Assembly: GCA_012522185.1 (NCBI GenBank)
Contig: JAAYKY010000050.1
Location: 1-33,992 of the forward strand
Length of the DNA stretch: 33,992 nucleotides
Direction of reading: 5' to 3'
Source: Flavobacteriaceae bacterium
GTDB lineage: Bacteria; Bacteroidota; Bacteroidia; Flavobacteriales; Weeksellaceae
Part shown: one piece after another, positions 14,962-23,126 of the stretch
Layout of the letters: each line of letters starts with the position of its first letter
Numbering within the stretch: the stretch's first letter is position 1
The notes under the pieces: model-generated
Told to the model about the DNA's origin: nothing
The model's input: only the letters and a program-made list of their open reading frames with translations
Database searches by the model: none
Position numbers and translations under genes: made by a program

Positions 14962-15816
14962 CTATATTCCTTTAAATTGAATGAAAGCTAAAACATAGTA
15001 GGGTGGGCGATTTTCATGCGCTTGACCGCCACCTTTTGCCCCAGTCGTAAATGTATGGGTATGCGCGCCAGCTGTGGATGTGGCGGCCGAGCTGACGGAC
15101 ACATAATCAAAACTTCCATTGTCTTTTCCACGCCTGCCAATAGTGGAAGCTTTACTGTAAGAATGTGTATGATTTCCGTCCAAACTTGTTGTTCCCCCGT
15201 GTGAATGCGAGGGCATCTGCGCCTCTGTCAATGTGACGGTTTTTGCGCCGCCTGTTTTCCCTATTGTATCATAATCACCATCAGAAGGATTTAAACCAAC
15301 CACGAAACGTGAACGCAAATCAGGAGTTCCATTTTGTCCGTTGCATAGCGCATAGCCGTCAGGTAATTCTGCTGCCGAACCCGCCCACATCATAATGGCG
15401 CCGACCGGTACTACTTTACCCATAAGCTCATTCACATCAGCTGTCAATTGCTTTGCCGATTTGATTCGAACGAAACTGCTCCAATCAATGCTCTTGCCCG
15501 GGCTGGTGCCGAAACCTATCCAACGTCGATTGAAAACTACTTTTGTAGTTCCATCTTCGAATTCTCGCATTTCGCTTTCTTCAAAAACGCGACAAGCATT
15601 TTGAACAGAGCCACCGCGAAATTCAAATAATTCGCCGTTGTAAAAGACCACGCCATCGGATATGTTTGAACCGGTTTGCACGCATCCTGAGATAATAGTA
15701 GCGTTGCCCGCTATGAAGCCCAGATCATTGAGAAGCTGGTAAGTTTGTTGCATAAATTCGAGCGTGTCCGTTTCCAGTGGAAAACCGCCCGTTTGTTGTA
15801 CATTCAATTGATTCAT
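14962..15816 (-). CDS. Tail collar domain fibre protein
   Basis: 284 residues. Residues 135-180 are a phage tail collar domain: VPVGAIMMWAGSAAELPDGY, then ALCNGQNGTPDLRSRFVVG. The C-terminal part has paired-histidine segments (SHSHGG, NHTHSY, AHTHTF) and ends HENRPPYYVLAFIQF, like short-fibre tips that chelate metal ions in trimers. It probably forms a baseplate fibre or an adaptor for the longer fibre downstream. It overlaps the preceding gene by 4 bp. Confidence 0.88.
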   Translation of the reverse strand: MNQLNVQQTGGFPLETDTLEFMQQTYQLLNDLGFIAGNATIISGCVQTGSNISDGVVFYNGELFEFRGGSVQNACRVFEESEMREFEDGTTKVVFNRRWIGFGTSPGKSIDWSSFVRIKSAKQLTADVNELMGKVVPVGAIMMWAGSAAELPDGYALCNGQNGTPDLRSRFVVGLNPSDGDYDTIGKTGGAKTVTLTEAQMPSHSHGGTTSLDGNHTHSYSKASTIGRRGKDNGSFDYVSVSSAATSTAGAHTHTFTTGAKGGGQAHENRPPYYVLAFIQFKGI

Positions 15817-16334
15817 GGTGTTTGATTTTGATTTAATGCTCCAGCCAAATTGATTATATTATAGCGTGGCCCCGCCATTTTATAGAAGTCAACAAGGGCG
15901 CGTATATCATATATATTTCCAGATGCACCGTTAAAATTGACCGTAAAATCCATCCCGGAACCGTCCAGTTCTGCCGACGTACGCAAATACATCGTTCCTA
16001 AAAATTTCGGTTTGTTCTCAGATTGTGTGTAGATATATTTATTCAAATGAATATCGGGCTCATCAATGGTGATTCGTCTTAACTGTGGATCAAATTCGTC
16101 GTTCAAAGCCGATTCCATGTAGCACTTCATCCAGTTATGGCTAATTCGGTAAAGGTTTTTAAGCCTGTTTATTTTCCATTCGTAATGGATTCTTTTCAGT
16201 GGTTTGGCCAGCGTTTGCAGATAGGCGATTCGTTTTGGAAAACGCAGATATGTACGCAACAATAAAATTACCAACTTATCTACATTCAAATCGAACCACG
16301 AATTACTTCTTGAACTTTCTGCACTATACGACAT
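15813..16334 (-). CDS. Putative baseplate/tail protein, gpI position
   Basis: 173 residues, not recognised by sequence. The first 90 residues are helical and basic, the remainder beta-rich (SGMDFTVNFNGASGNIYDIR). It overlaps the baseplate J-like gene by 11 bp and the collar fibre by 4 bp. In Mu and P2 the gene between gpJ and the fibres encodes the baseplate-fibre linker (Mu gp48, P2 gpI), so this is the likely role by synteny only. Confidence 0.65.
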   Translation of the reverse strand: MSYSAESSRSNSWFDLNVDKLVILLLRTYLRFPKRIAYLQTLAKPLKRIHYEWKINRLKNLYRISHNWMKCYMESALNDEFDPQLRRITIDEPDIHLNKYIYTQSENKPKFLGTMYLRTSAELDGSGMDFTVNFNGASGNIYDIRALVDFYKMAGPRYNIINLAGALNQNQTP

Positions 16335-17160
16335 AACTTATACCTGTAAAATCAACAATCTTAAAATAGCCGGATGCAGGGATAGTCCTTACATCTATGG
16401 CTTCAAAATCTCCATAGCTTCCATTATCAGCATCCAACCATGCAGTTTCAGCCGAATCGACCTGAACCAAACGAACGCCGTCCGTTGCTTCAAGTTTATT
16501 GGCTAATTCTTGCAGTTGTAATTCTCCATTGAAGGGTAGTTCCTTCATAAATTGCATCAACGCAACTTCAACCGGCTTGGTTCCGTTTACCCGGTGAATG
16601 CCGTTTGCTGTCAATACAAGCGGATCACGGAAAATCCGTATGTTCAGTCTCAACAAATCCGGCAAATAGTTAATTACCGTATAAGGCACGCCAGGCGGTT
16701 TTATCTCTTTCACAAATTCTACAACTGCTTCCAATTGTTCCTCAGTAATAGGCGATAGTTCATCATCGTTTTCAGTCGCTATCTTGCAGATCACGCGTTT
16801 TTCATCATCGGACTCAACGACTGCTGCATACTTTATAATTTTGGAGGTTTCAATTTCTTCATCGGTTGCGGTTCCGTTCATCCATTCGTCCGTTCCGGGA
16901 ATTAAACTGAAGCCATATTGAAAGTCCAATAATGTCTGTCGGATTTGCGGCGATCTGTGAACCTTCTGATTGCGAATAGCCGTTTCCGTTTCTTCCTTGT
17001 GGGTTGTGAACATTTGGCTTAACAAATGACAGATATAGGAAATAATCCAGGCGAATTCCTTCCAGTCTGACGTTCTGCTATCAGAAGTCAGTTCCTGTAA
17101 TTCTTCCCGGTTTTCCTTTTCCGTCAGAATTTCTTCATATATGGCGTTTCTATCACTCAT
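16324..17160 (-). CDS. Baseplate J-like wedge protein
   Basis: 278 residues. The second half resembles the baseplate J / Mu gp47 C-terminus: a segment LLRLNIRIFRDPLVLTANGI, then a helical VEVALMQFMKELPFNGELQL and the late DGVRLVQVDSAETAW before a short beta tail. The N-terminal 130 residues are helical and highly charged. The protein would form the baseplate wedge ring around the hub. Position between the LysM protein and the gpI-like gene agrees with this. Confidence 0.72.
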   Translation of the reverse strand: MSDRNAIYEEILTEKENREELQELTSDSRTSDWKEFAWIISYICHLLSQMFTTHKEETETAIRNQKVHRSPQIRQTLLDFQYGFSLIPGTDEWMNGTATDEEIETSKIIKYAAVVESDDEKRVICKIATENDDELSPITEEQLEAVVEFVKEIKPPGVPYTVINYLPDLLRLNIRIFRDPLVLTANGIHRVNGTKPVEVALMQFMKELPFNGELQLQELANKLEATDGVRLVQVDSAETAWLDADNGSYGDFEAIDVRTIPASGYFKIVDFTGISYVV

Positions 17161-17171
17161 TTACATTTTCA

Positions 17172-17471
17172 TTATGGTGAAACAACAAAATCTACATTTA
17201 CAGCCCAATAGCTGATACCTTCAGGCCGTGGTTGATAAACTGAAGTAGCCGGGTTCCAAGCTGTAGCCGGGCGGTGGTTACTTTGTTTATAGAATTGTAC
17301 GTTTTCTTTCAGTCCATAGTCTTTATCCGTCAACAGCAATTGCTGGCCGGCTTCCAAATCATCGGTAAGGCTAATATTGTTGAGCAATGCCAAATCATAA
17401 GCCGCCGCCACCGTTCCATAAACCTGAATGGCGATATCAAATAATGATTGATTATGGTGTACTACTATCAC
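17172..17471 (-). CDS. LysM tail protein (gpX-like)
   Basis: 99 residues. Residues 1-50 form one LysM: HHNQSLFDIAIQVYGTVAAA, then LLNNISLTDDLEAGQQLLL. In contractile phages such small LysM proteins (P2 gpX type) glue the baseplate hub to the tube. It overlaps the next upstream gene by 4 bp. The C-terminal 50 residues are aromatic and polar with no known motif. Confidence 0.82.
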   Translation of the reverse strand: MIVVHHNQSLFDIAIQVYGTVAAAYDLALLNNISLTDDLEAGQQLLLTDKDYGLKENVQFYKQSNHRPATAWNPATSVYQPRPEGISYWAVNVDFVVSP

Positions 17472-17818
17472 TTGACTGACAATTCTTTAATTCTTTCTTC
17501 TTTTTCCTTCAGCTCACCTTTTAATGATTTAACTTGCTTTCTAAGCAACGTAATTTCATCTTTTAGGATTCTGATTTTATTATTCATCATCGTTTCGTAT
17601 TCCTGGTATCTATCTTCGTAACGCTTTTTCAGATCGTCCAGGATTTCACGATAATGCTCGCTTAACTTCACATCATTTTCAATTTTCGTAGCCTGAACGC
17701 TTTCCAACGTTGCAGCTACTTCAGCGTTAAATTTTCGGCGTTCCAAAAACCAAAATACAAGGCCACCCGCGCCAAAGAGATAACCAATCATTGTGATGAT
17801 GATTTGATACAAGTCCAT
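17468..17818 (-). CDS. Membrane-anchored coiled-coil protein inside the baseplate cluster
   Basis: 116 residues. Residues 4-24 are a hydrophobic segment (YQIIITMIGYLFGAGGLVFW), then from about 40 to the end an almost unbroken charged coiled coil (KKRYEDRYQEYETMMNNKIR, LRKQVKSLKGELKEKEERIK). This topology fits an inner-membrane lysis protein or i-spanin-like subunit, but the gene lies among baseplate genes far from the lysis cassette. The family is not recognised. Confidence 0.75.
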   Translation of the reverse strand: MDLYQIIITMIGYLFGAGGLVFWFLERRKFNAEVAATLESVQATKIENDVKLSEHYREILDDLKKRYEDRYQEYETMMNNKIRILKDEITLLRKQVKSLKGELKEKEERIKELSVK

Positions 17819-18106
17819 TTATATGTTAATTACAATGTTTTCAATTCCTTTACTGTCATCGATTTGAGCATTTACATACTTATCGTATTCCAGTTGTATT
17901 TTCAAGTCCCGGCGGAACTCATTTTTCGTCACACTTCTTTTTAAATAATTCACAGCGCCAAACCCACACAATGGCCATTGCTTGATTTCGCCCATCTGAC
18001 CGATGAAAATATCACCTACATGTTGCTGATCACTTTGGCCGGTCACAAAATCACCGTCTTTAATTAGGATATCACCGTCTTCATCTCTTAAAAAATCCTG
18101 TCTCAT
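17819..18106 (-). CDS. gp25/gpW-like baseplate sheath initiator
   Basis: 95 residues with the usual layout of phage gpW/gp25/Mu gp46 proteins: an N-terminal loop with an acidic repeat (DEDGDILIKDGDF), a middle GQMGEIKQWPLCGFGAVNYL, and a helical C-terminus. These proteins start sheath assembly at the baseplate. The assignment rests on size, pattern and position between the spike and the J-like gene. It overlaps the upstream small gene by 4 bp. Confidence 0.65.
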   Translation of the reverse strand: MRQDFLRDEDGDILIKDGDFVTGQSDQQHVGDIFIGQMGEIKQWPLCGFGAVNYLKRSVTKNEFRRDLKIQLEYDKYVNAQIDDSKGIENIVINI

Positions 18107-18297
18107 TGTATCGTTCCGGTTATAGGACCGCCCATGCTGTCGGTGCCGATTACTGTTGCTGTTTTTACATACTCATCAATTGCCGTACTTATCATTTCGG
18201 CATATTTCTCAATTGCTGCTGTTTGATCTACATCATCTTTCAAATCGTTTAGCATTGCCTTTATGGAAGCTTTCAGTTGTGTTTTATTCAAAGCCAT
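18103..18297 (-). CDS. Small helical tail protein
   Basis: 64 residues, helical, ending in a flexible TDSMGGPITGTIQ tail. It is not recognised beyond a general likeness to short baseplate-cluster proteins. It starts 1 bp after the spike gene stop and overlaps the gp25-like gene by 4 bp, so it is surely translated with them. Function unknown. Confidence 0.65.
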   Translation of the reverse strand: MALNKTQLKASIKAMLNDLKDDVDQTAAIEKYAEMISTAIDEYVKTATVIGTDSMGGPITGTIQ

Positions 18298-18298
18298 A

Positions 18299-18784
18299 TC
18301 ATTGCATTAATTGATTTAACAATTGGTTTTGCTGAACCAATACCGCTACATCATCCGGTGAAAAACTTCCCGGTCCACTGGGTGTAATTATGATTGCATT
18401 TTGAAGGGTTTCAAATGTTGTATTTAAAATTCCCTTCAGATCAGCCACATTGTTTTTGATTGAAAACTTTCCGTCTTTCATTTCAAAAATCTGATCACCC
18501 ATTTTTATAATTACCCTGTCTATTTCTGAATACTTCAGTATGAATGGGGTGTCTTCATTTTCAATTTTACCCAGTAGAACTTTGCTGCCGACTTTTGGGT
18601 ATACGGTGATTTGACTATCCAGGTCATCAATGATCGAATTCAATCGCACTTCTTCGATGTCATCAACTTGACAAGTATCACCATCAATGGATTTCACTAC
18701 GCCGATTCCGGTTTGGTGCTTCATCCGAGTACCGGCATTTCTGCTTTTGCTCACAGCTTCTTTGAATACTTCTGCAAAACTCAT
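18299..18784 (-). CDS. Baseplate spike protein (gpV / Mu gp45-like)
   Basis: 161 residues. An N-terminal OB-fold-like region has alternating strands (TGIGVVKSIDGDTCQVDDIE, then VYPKVGSKVLLGKIEN), followed by a repetitive beta segment (VIIKMGDQIFEMKDGKFSIK) like the beta-helix of puncturing spikes, and a helical end. It would form the trimeric tip that crosses the outer membrane on sheath contraction. It overlaps the hub gene by 4 bp, matching the Mu gp44-gp45 order. Confidence 0.75.
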   Translation of the reverse strand: MSFAEVFKEAVSKSRNAGTRMKHQTGIGVVKSIDGDTCQVDDIEEVRLNSIIDDLDSQITVYPKVGSKVLLGKIENEDTPFILKYSEIDRVIIKMGDQIFEMKDGKFSIKNNVADLKGILNTTFETLQNAIIITPSGPGSFSPDDVAVLVQQNQLLNQLMQ

Positions 18785-19788
18785 AGCTTATAAGAAAGTT
18801 TATTGGTTCTACGTATTCCGGAATCACCGTTTAAATCAATAGTGACCGCTTCTATAAAATACCGACCGTTTTGATGACCATCTTCATAAATCGGTCGATA
18901 TATTTCGGCTGAATCACCCGGCTGCGTTCTTGGTTCACACCAGGAATTCAAGCTACCTTCAAAACCATCTATTGAACGACTTTTATAAATTTGTTCCGCC
19001 CACTTTTTCAGATCAGCTTTGGTCATATTTGGAACCATTGACATATTGACTGTGTTTCCGCCTTTTTCGCCAACGGTTTCCGATAATTCTTCACCGTTTT
19101 TTTGCCGTGATTTAACAGTCACTTCCAAAAGCTTATCATCTTTCCGCTCAAAACTCAAATCAGTATCGCGGCGAACGTTTTCGCTGAAATTAAACTGATG
19201 AACATCGCGCGGTTTAAAATCCACTTTCATTCCTACACTTAATGTATCGGGCGTTATAAAATAAGCGCGTAAACCTGTGCGTTCTTTCAGTTCTTCCAGG
19301 ACTTCATAGGGTGTAGCATTGTCAATGTGCCAGGAACCGTAATTGTAGTCTTCATTCAATTCAATATTGTATTTGGAAGGAATGACAGCTTTCAATATTT
19401 CAATCAGGCTTCCGGATTTGATGTATTTAGTTATACGCGGTGCTTTTTTCAATTGATACATTTCGTCTTCACACTCCAAAACCAATGGCGTATCCGCGCC
19501 GATTTTCGTGATATATCCCTGGAATTCTGTTTGGTTGTTACCATCATAGCCCAAAGAAATTTGTATAGAATCACCGCGCTTCATAAAGTCCAAAATGGAC
19601 TTATAAGAAAAGTCCAATGGATTACCATTTGAATCTTCACCATTCTTGAATTCTCGCGGCAATGTAATTTTGGCTGTGTTGGTCAGAACTTCCACACTCT
19701 TTTCGATTTTGATGGATTCGCATACATCAAAAACAAGATTGTTAGCGATGATAACCTGCATTGTGATATTGAAAAACAAGTAATTCAT
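18781..19788 (-). CDS. Baseplate hub protein (gpD / Mu gp44-like)
   Basis: 335 residues, beta-rich, with the layout of tail hub proteins: an initial strand set, SIQISLGYDGNNQTEFQGYI, a LKKAPRITKYIKSGSLIEIL insert, TPYEVLEELKERTGLRAYF, and late YKSRSIDGFEGSLNSWCEP with RTQPGDSAEI, which is typical of the gpD family. The start overlaps the upstream stop as TGATG; Met10 is a less likely alternative. The trimer would cap the tube and hold the spike. Confidence 0.82.
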   Translation of the reverse strand: MNYLFFNITMQVIIANNLVFDVCESIKIEKSVEVLTNTAKITLPREFKNGEDSNGNPLDFSYKSILDFMKRGDSIQISLGYDGNNQTEFQGYITKIGADTPLVLECEDEMYQLKKAPRITKYIKSGSLIEILKAVIPSKYNIELNEDYNYGSWHIDNATPYEVLEELKERTGLRAYFITPDTLSVGMKVDFKPRDVHQFNFSENVRRDTDLSFERKDDKLLEVTVKSRQKNGEELSETVGEKGGNTVNMSMVPNMTKADLKKWAEQIYKSRSIDGFEGSLNSWCEPRTQPGDSAEIYRPIYEDGHQNGRYFIEAVTIDLNGDSGIRRTNKLSYKL

Positions 19789-20396
19789 CAGCTTATTCCC
19801 ATATTTGGATTCAACAAAGTAAAGTTGACAGCCTTGATGCTTTTCGCTTCGATATTTACCTGGATAGTGTCCTGAAACCCTTCAACCGGCGCAAACTCAA
19901 TCCGGGTAAAATAAATGCTATCAATGTCCTTTTCTTCGAACTGCACACCGATTGCTTTCACAACTCCGTTATGCTTCCAGTTTTGATTGAGTCGACGTAT
20001 TTCATCACTTGGATAAATTCTGTTATCCACATCAATCAAAATTCCGCGAATGCTCAAATCATAAGGTTTGGTTCCCCAACGTTCGATAACGATCCCATCC
20101 GAATCGTTTACTTCAGTTTCGACTAAAGTTTTTTCCTGGCTAAATGTGATAATTAAAGGAGGCGCAAAGATGTTTCCAGATTCTCCTTTTAGTAAGGTTC
20201 CAAACTCTAAAGGTTCCAGTTCCGGAACTTCAAACTTGATGTATTCAAAATCCGGCTCTTCGAAAGGATATGATTCCAGTCCGTATTCTTTTGGAGCGCC
20301 CTGAAGCCTTTCAGCAACCGAATTGGAAATATAGCCAACTGCTAACATTCCGAAAGCGGCGGCATATCTTTCCTTTAAATTAATTGTTCGGCTCAT
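19788..20396 (-). CDS. DUF6046 tail protein
   Basis: 202 residues matching what I know as DUF6046 of Bacteroidota phages: FEPDFEYIKF-like pattern, APPLIITFSQEKTLVETEV, RWGTKPYDLSIRGILIDVDN and YPSDEIRRLNQ. It sits between the frameshifted chaperone and the hub, the place of Mu gpN (tail/DNA circulation protein). Its ATG directly follows the stop of the chaperone extension. The role in tube-baseplate joining is inferred from position. Confidence 0.75.
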   Translation of the reverse strand: MSRTINLKERYAAAFGMLAVGYISNSVAERLQGAPKEYGLESYPFEEPDFEYIKFEVPELEPLEFGTLLKGESGNIFAPPLIITFSQEKTLVETEVNDSDGIVIERWGTKPYDLSIRGILIDVDNRIYPSDEIRRLNQNWKHNGVVKAIGVQFEEKDIDSIYFTRIEFAPVEGFQDTIQVNIEAKSIKAVNFTLLNPNMGIS

Positions 20397-20594
20397 TTAC
20401 TGTAATTCTTCTTTTGTGGGAAAAAACGTTCGTCTTATATACCTTGCCTGTGCCCATTTAGCAGCCCAGGTATCATCATCCAGCTGTTCCGGAAAGGGAA
20501 TGTGGAGTAGATGGCTAATCATTGCATCAATGATAAAAATGCTGTCTAATCCACTTTCACTGGATAGTTCCGGCCAGCTGTCTAATACTTTTTT
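20397..20594 (-). CDS. Tail chaperone extension made by -1 frameshift (T part)
   Basis: A 65-codon open frame with no plausible own start upstream. It begins at the slippery heptamer A AAA AAG (20594-20588), two codons before the end of the 110-residue chaperone. After a -1 slip the ribosome reads K-K-V-L-D-S-W-P and continues through SISHLL-like helices, LDDDTWAAKWAQARYIRRTF and KEELQ to a TAA that abuts the next ATG. The fusion would be about 172 residues. This copies the G / GT tail-chaperone logic of lambda and Mu gp41-42. Confidence 0.85.
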   Translation of the reverse strand, partial: KKVLDSWPELSSESGLDSIFIIDAMISHLLHIPFPEQLDDDTWAAKWAQARYIRRTFFPTKEELQ

Positions 20595-20914
20595 GTCTTA
20601 CCGTCTCTGATTGGGATTAATTCAGAGATTTGAGACACAGCTGTAAAGAATAAATGATCATCTCCTAACACCTGATCTTTGTGCGTTAATACGCAGTTTT
20701 TAACCAGGATCTCAAACGCCTTTTTGGGGTTGGTTTGCTGAAAACGCAGGTATTGCCCCATGACATTTCTATCAGGTACGCACACAACTATTTCCAAAAA
20801 TTCAGAATTACTTTCATCAAGCGGTAATTCTACACGTCTAAGATTTGCAACGCCACCAGCTTTTTCAATTTCTGAAGCTGAAAGTTCCGTTACTTTAATT
20901 TCCTCTTTTTTCAT
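20582..20914 (-). CDS. Tail assembly chaperone (G part)
   Basis: 110 residues, soluble, starting MKKEEIKVTELSASEIEKAG, with a beta segment VRRVELPLDE-like followed by helices (MGQYLRFQQTNPKKAFEILV). This is the pattern of phage tail chaperone G proteins that coat the tape measure before tube assembly. The last codons ACA AAA AAG TAT TAG contain a classic -1 slippery site leading into the extension frame. It lies after the tube gene, as expected. The tape measure, usually next, is absent here and found in the other arm. Confidence 0.82.
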   Translation of the reverse strand: MKKEEIKVTELSASEIEKAGGVANLRRVELPLDESNSEFLEIVVCVPDRNVMGQYLRFQQTNPKKAFEILVKNCVLTHKDQVLGDDHLFFTAVSQISELIPIRDGKTKKY

Positions 20915-20920
20915 TGTTTT

Positions 20921-20945
20921 ATTGTTTTTAAATTTGGTTTAAACT
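20921..20945 (-). promoter_or_regulatory. TTTAAA-pair leader element before the chaperone
   Basis: The minus strand carries TTTAAACC followed by AAATTTAAAA, close to the exact element found before the portal gene and the last plus-strand gene. It may be a translation enhancer or regulator site. Confidence 0.35.
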
Positions 20946-20949
20946 TGAA

Positions 20950-21366
20950 TTAAACATTCAGGTTAACTTCCATCGCAAACATTTCGTACGATAGTTTTAA
21001 ACCCATTTCACCGGTTACTTCACGACCTTCTCTTTGGAACTGAAGCAACAGCGTATCCTGAACCACTTCATTGAATTCGTTAGCGAAAACAATCACCACA
21101 TCAAAGGGTTTGACGTTGAGCAAACCACCAACAGAGGCGGCGGCTTTTTCCAAAGGCGCAATGTCATGCATCATGATACCCATCGTACAGCTTGGAGTAA
21201 TTTTACCACGACTCCAGGAAGTAGCTTTGTTTTTCAATGTGTGATTCAATTGCTTTTCCTGCTCGTTTCCGTAACTGATGTCAGTCAATTCTATTTCCAC
21301 ACCGTTGATGTACGCAGTTGCATCACCGCTGTCATAGGCCTTTCCGTTTCTGATAATTGTAGCCAT
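20950..21366 (-). CDS. Tail tube protein (Mu gpM-like)
   Basis: 138 residues with a tube-fold pattern. It starts MATIIRNGKAYDSGDATAYI and VEIELTDISYG, then KITPSCTMGIMMHDIA and a final beta set KLSYEMFAMEVNLNV. It directly follows the sheath gene (one shared base at stop and start), as in all Mu/P2-like phages. Hexameric rings stack inside the sheath to form the inner tube. Confidence 0.85.
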   Translation of the reverse strand: MATIIRNGKAYDSGDATAYINGVEIELTDISYGNEQEKQLNHTLKNKATSWSRGKITPSCTMGIMMHDIAPLEKAAASVGGLLNVKPFDVVIVFANEFNEVVQDTLLLQFQREGREVTGEMGLKLSYEMFAMEVNLNV

Positions 21367-22610
21367 TAGATTCTTTGTTTTAGATTAATAGTTCCATTCA
21401 GATAACCAATTACACCGGTTGGCTGTAGGTTGAAGCCTACAATCAATTCCTTTTCTACCATGATATCGCTATCCGGATCAATCGTTGTTTTTCCATTAGA
21501 GATTTCAGCAGCATTCTGCATATCACCAAAAACAGCATCACCCACTAACTCCAGGGAGGTTCTTACACCCACTGGAAGTTTACCGTCGGTTCCTACCGGA
21601 TAAGTCTTTTTGATTTTCGGCAAATAAACGGTTCTCAATTGGCGGCGTGCATCATCAAGGATTCGCCCATACGCAATAGTGTGCTCGTTCATGTTACCTT
21701 CCTGGTCAATCTCAATCGGCGCGCAAACGTGATCATTATTAATTCTCACGCCAGCAAGCCCGGCGTATTCCAAACCGAAAACATAACCCTTGTCTTCAAA
21801 GGTTTGAAGCTGTGAATAAACTTCATCGTTTTTCTTGTGGTTTGACAAGCCGGGTACCATCCAGGCATTTCGGGTTGCATCAGTCAAATCAAACTCTTCG
21901 TTATCACCAATGTTTTGATTAATACGAGCGGCTGAACAAACTCCAAGCACAGTTCCGACATCTGCAAACTTTTGCGCGATTCCGGTTTTTGTTTCGGCAT
22001 AAGCCCAATCCTGACCGATCACATAAGTTACCTTTGTGGCTTTTACGTTTTCGATATCTCTCAGATCAGGAACCACGTTTGCAGCACCTGAAAGGTTGTG
22101 ACCTTCTAAGAATATCTGCAAAGGCATGTGATTTTCATCAGCCCATGCATACAAGCCCTGAGCGGCCGCGATAGCTGTTAATGCATCATCAGGCAGGCCG
22201 TCGACCGGCGTGGGAGTTTCATCCGGATTTAGACATACACCCAATTGGCGAACATCGTGCTTAGCAAATGCCAATAGCCTTTTAGCCATTGTTTCGGAAG
22301 CATCGGCCAAAATAGTTCCAAATGTTTCCGCTTGATCTACCAGCATGAAATGTAATTCTGTGCCAGCGCCTGCCATTCTGAAAAATTCAGAAAAATGTCG
22401 GTAAACGTTTAAGTTGTTTGTGCTGTCAAATTCAGGTGTGATCCCGTATTGTTCAAGGTCTTCAATATTATACACCGTTTGTGGTGTATTTAAAGCCAGG
22501 TCGGCAGAAGCAACCGAACCGATAATGAGTGCAGAAACTGCACGTTTAACGTTCCGGCGGTTTGCTCCCACCTTTCCTTTCTGTATTGTTACTCCATTAA
22601 TGTTGCTCAT
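21366..22610 (-). CDS. Contractile tail sheath (DUF2586)
   Basis: 414 residues. N-terminal VTIQKGKVGANRRNVKRAV, a middle domain with FRMAGAGTELHFMLVDQAET, and a C-terminal part with AYGRILDDARRQLRTVYLP and PTGVIGYLNGTINLKQRI match the DUF2586 sheath family of Mu-like phages in Bacteroidota. It proves a contractile (myovirus-like) tail. A 27-bp gap separates it from the acidic protein gene upstream. Confidence 0.88.
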   Translation of the reverse strand: MSNINGVTIQKGKVGANRRNVKRAVSALIIGSVASADLALNTPQTVYNIEDLEQYGITPEFDSTNNLNVYRHFSEFFRMAGAGTELHFMLVDQAETFGTILADASETMAKRLLAFAKHDVRQLGVCLNPDETPTPVDGLPDDALTAIAAAQGLYAWADENHMPLQIFLEGHNLSGAANVVPDLRDIENVKATKVTYVIGQDWAYAETKTGIAQKFADVGTVLGVCSAARINQNIGDNEEFDLTDATRNAWMVPGLSNHKKNDEVYSQLQTFEDKGYVFGLEYAGLAGVRINNDHVCAPIEIDQEGNMNEHTIAYGRILDDARRQLRTVYLPKIKKTYPVGTDGKLPVGVRTSLELVGDAVFGDMQNAAEISNGKTTIDPDSDIMVEKELIVGFNLQPTGVIGYLNGTINLKQRI

Positions 22611-22639
22611 TGCAAATTATTAAAATGGTTAATAGCTTC

Positions 22640-23056
22640 TTACTGATCTTTGTCGGTTTCTTCACCGTTGGCATCAGATTCTTCCTTTGTTCCCTCACCG
22701 GATTCTTTGCCAGCGTTTGCAGCCAATTCAGCTTCCTTTTCAGAAATTCTTTGGCTGATCGTTTCGTTTCTTGAATTCTTTGCCGGCTCTTTTCCATACA
22801 ATTCCTTGTATTTAGCAACCAGTTCAGCGCGGATCGCTTCATCCTCATCGTTGGTTCCGGATTCAGTTTTGTCTGATTTTTCATCCGCCCGGAAAAACTC
22901 ATAAGAGGCTTCACCCTTTTTTAGTGAGTTCTGAAGTGCATTTTTCGAAGTGAAGAATTCACCGCGTGCATTGGCAAACAATGTCGTTTCGCTTCTGTTT
23001 TTAAGCAGTTCCTGGGCTTTCTTTTCCAGTTCTGCTTTTGAATATGATTTGTTCAT
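22640..23056 (-). CDS. Acidic head-associated protein (Mu gp35-like position)
   Basis: 138 residues. The N-terminus YSKAELEKKAQELLKNRSET is helical, then FFTSKNALQNSLKKGEA resembles short head-decorating proteins. The C-terminal third is a disordered acidic Glu/Asp/Lys-rich tail ending EETDKDQ. It lies between capsid and sheath, where Mu has gp35. Function is unknown; head decoration or capsid binding is likely. Confidence 0.65.
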   Translation of the reverse strand: MNKSYSKAELEKKAQELLKNRSETTLFANARGEFFTSKNALQNSLKKGEASYEFFRADEKSDKTESGTNDEDEAIRAELVAKYKELYGKEPAKNSRNETISQRISEKEAELAANAGKESGEGTKEESDANGEETDKDQ

Positions 23057-23088
23057 TTTATTAGTTTTAGATTAAAAAAACTCTGATA

Positions 23089-23104
23089 CGTTGGGGTTTA
23101 ACTT
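23089..23104 (-). repeat. 16-bp element shared with the tape-measure leader
   Basis: On the minus strand AAGTTAAACCCCAACG, identical to 30621-30636 on the plus strand. Both copies lie in the short noncoding leader of a late gene (70 to 80 bp before the ATG). Confidence 0.55.
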
Positions 23105-23126
23105 GTTATATCTGATAATGGTTTGC

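Noticed and set aside
13352-15816. Invertible tail-fibre segment or diversity-generating retroelement
   Set aside because: No invertase, reverse transcriptase, inverted crossover sites or template repeat could be found near the fibre genes.
21034-21369. 111-residue plus-strand frame opposite the tail tube gene
   Set aside because: The tube frame is clearly the coding one; the antisense frame is rich in His, Phe and Thr from complementary codons.
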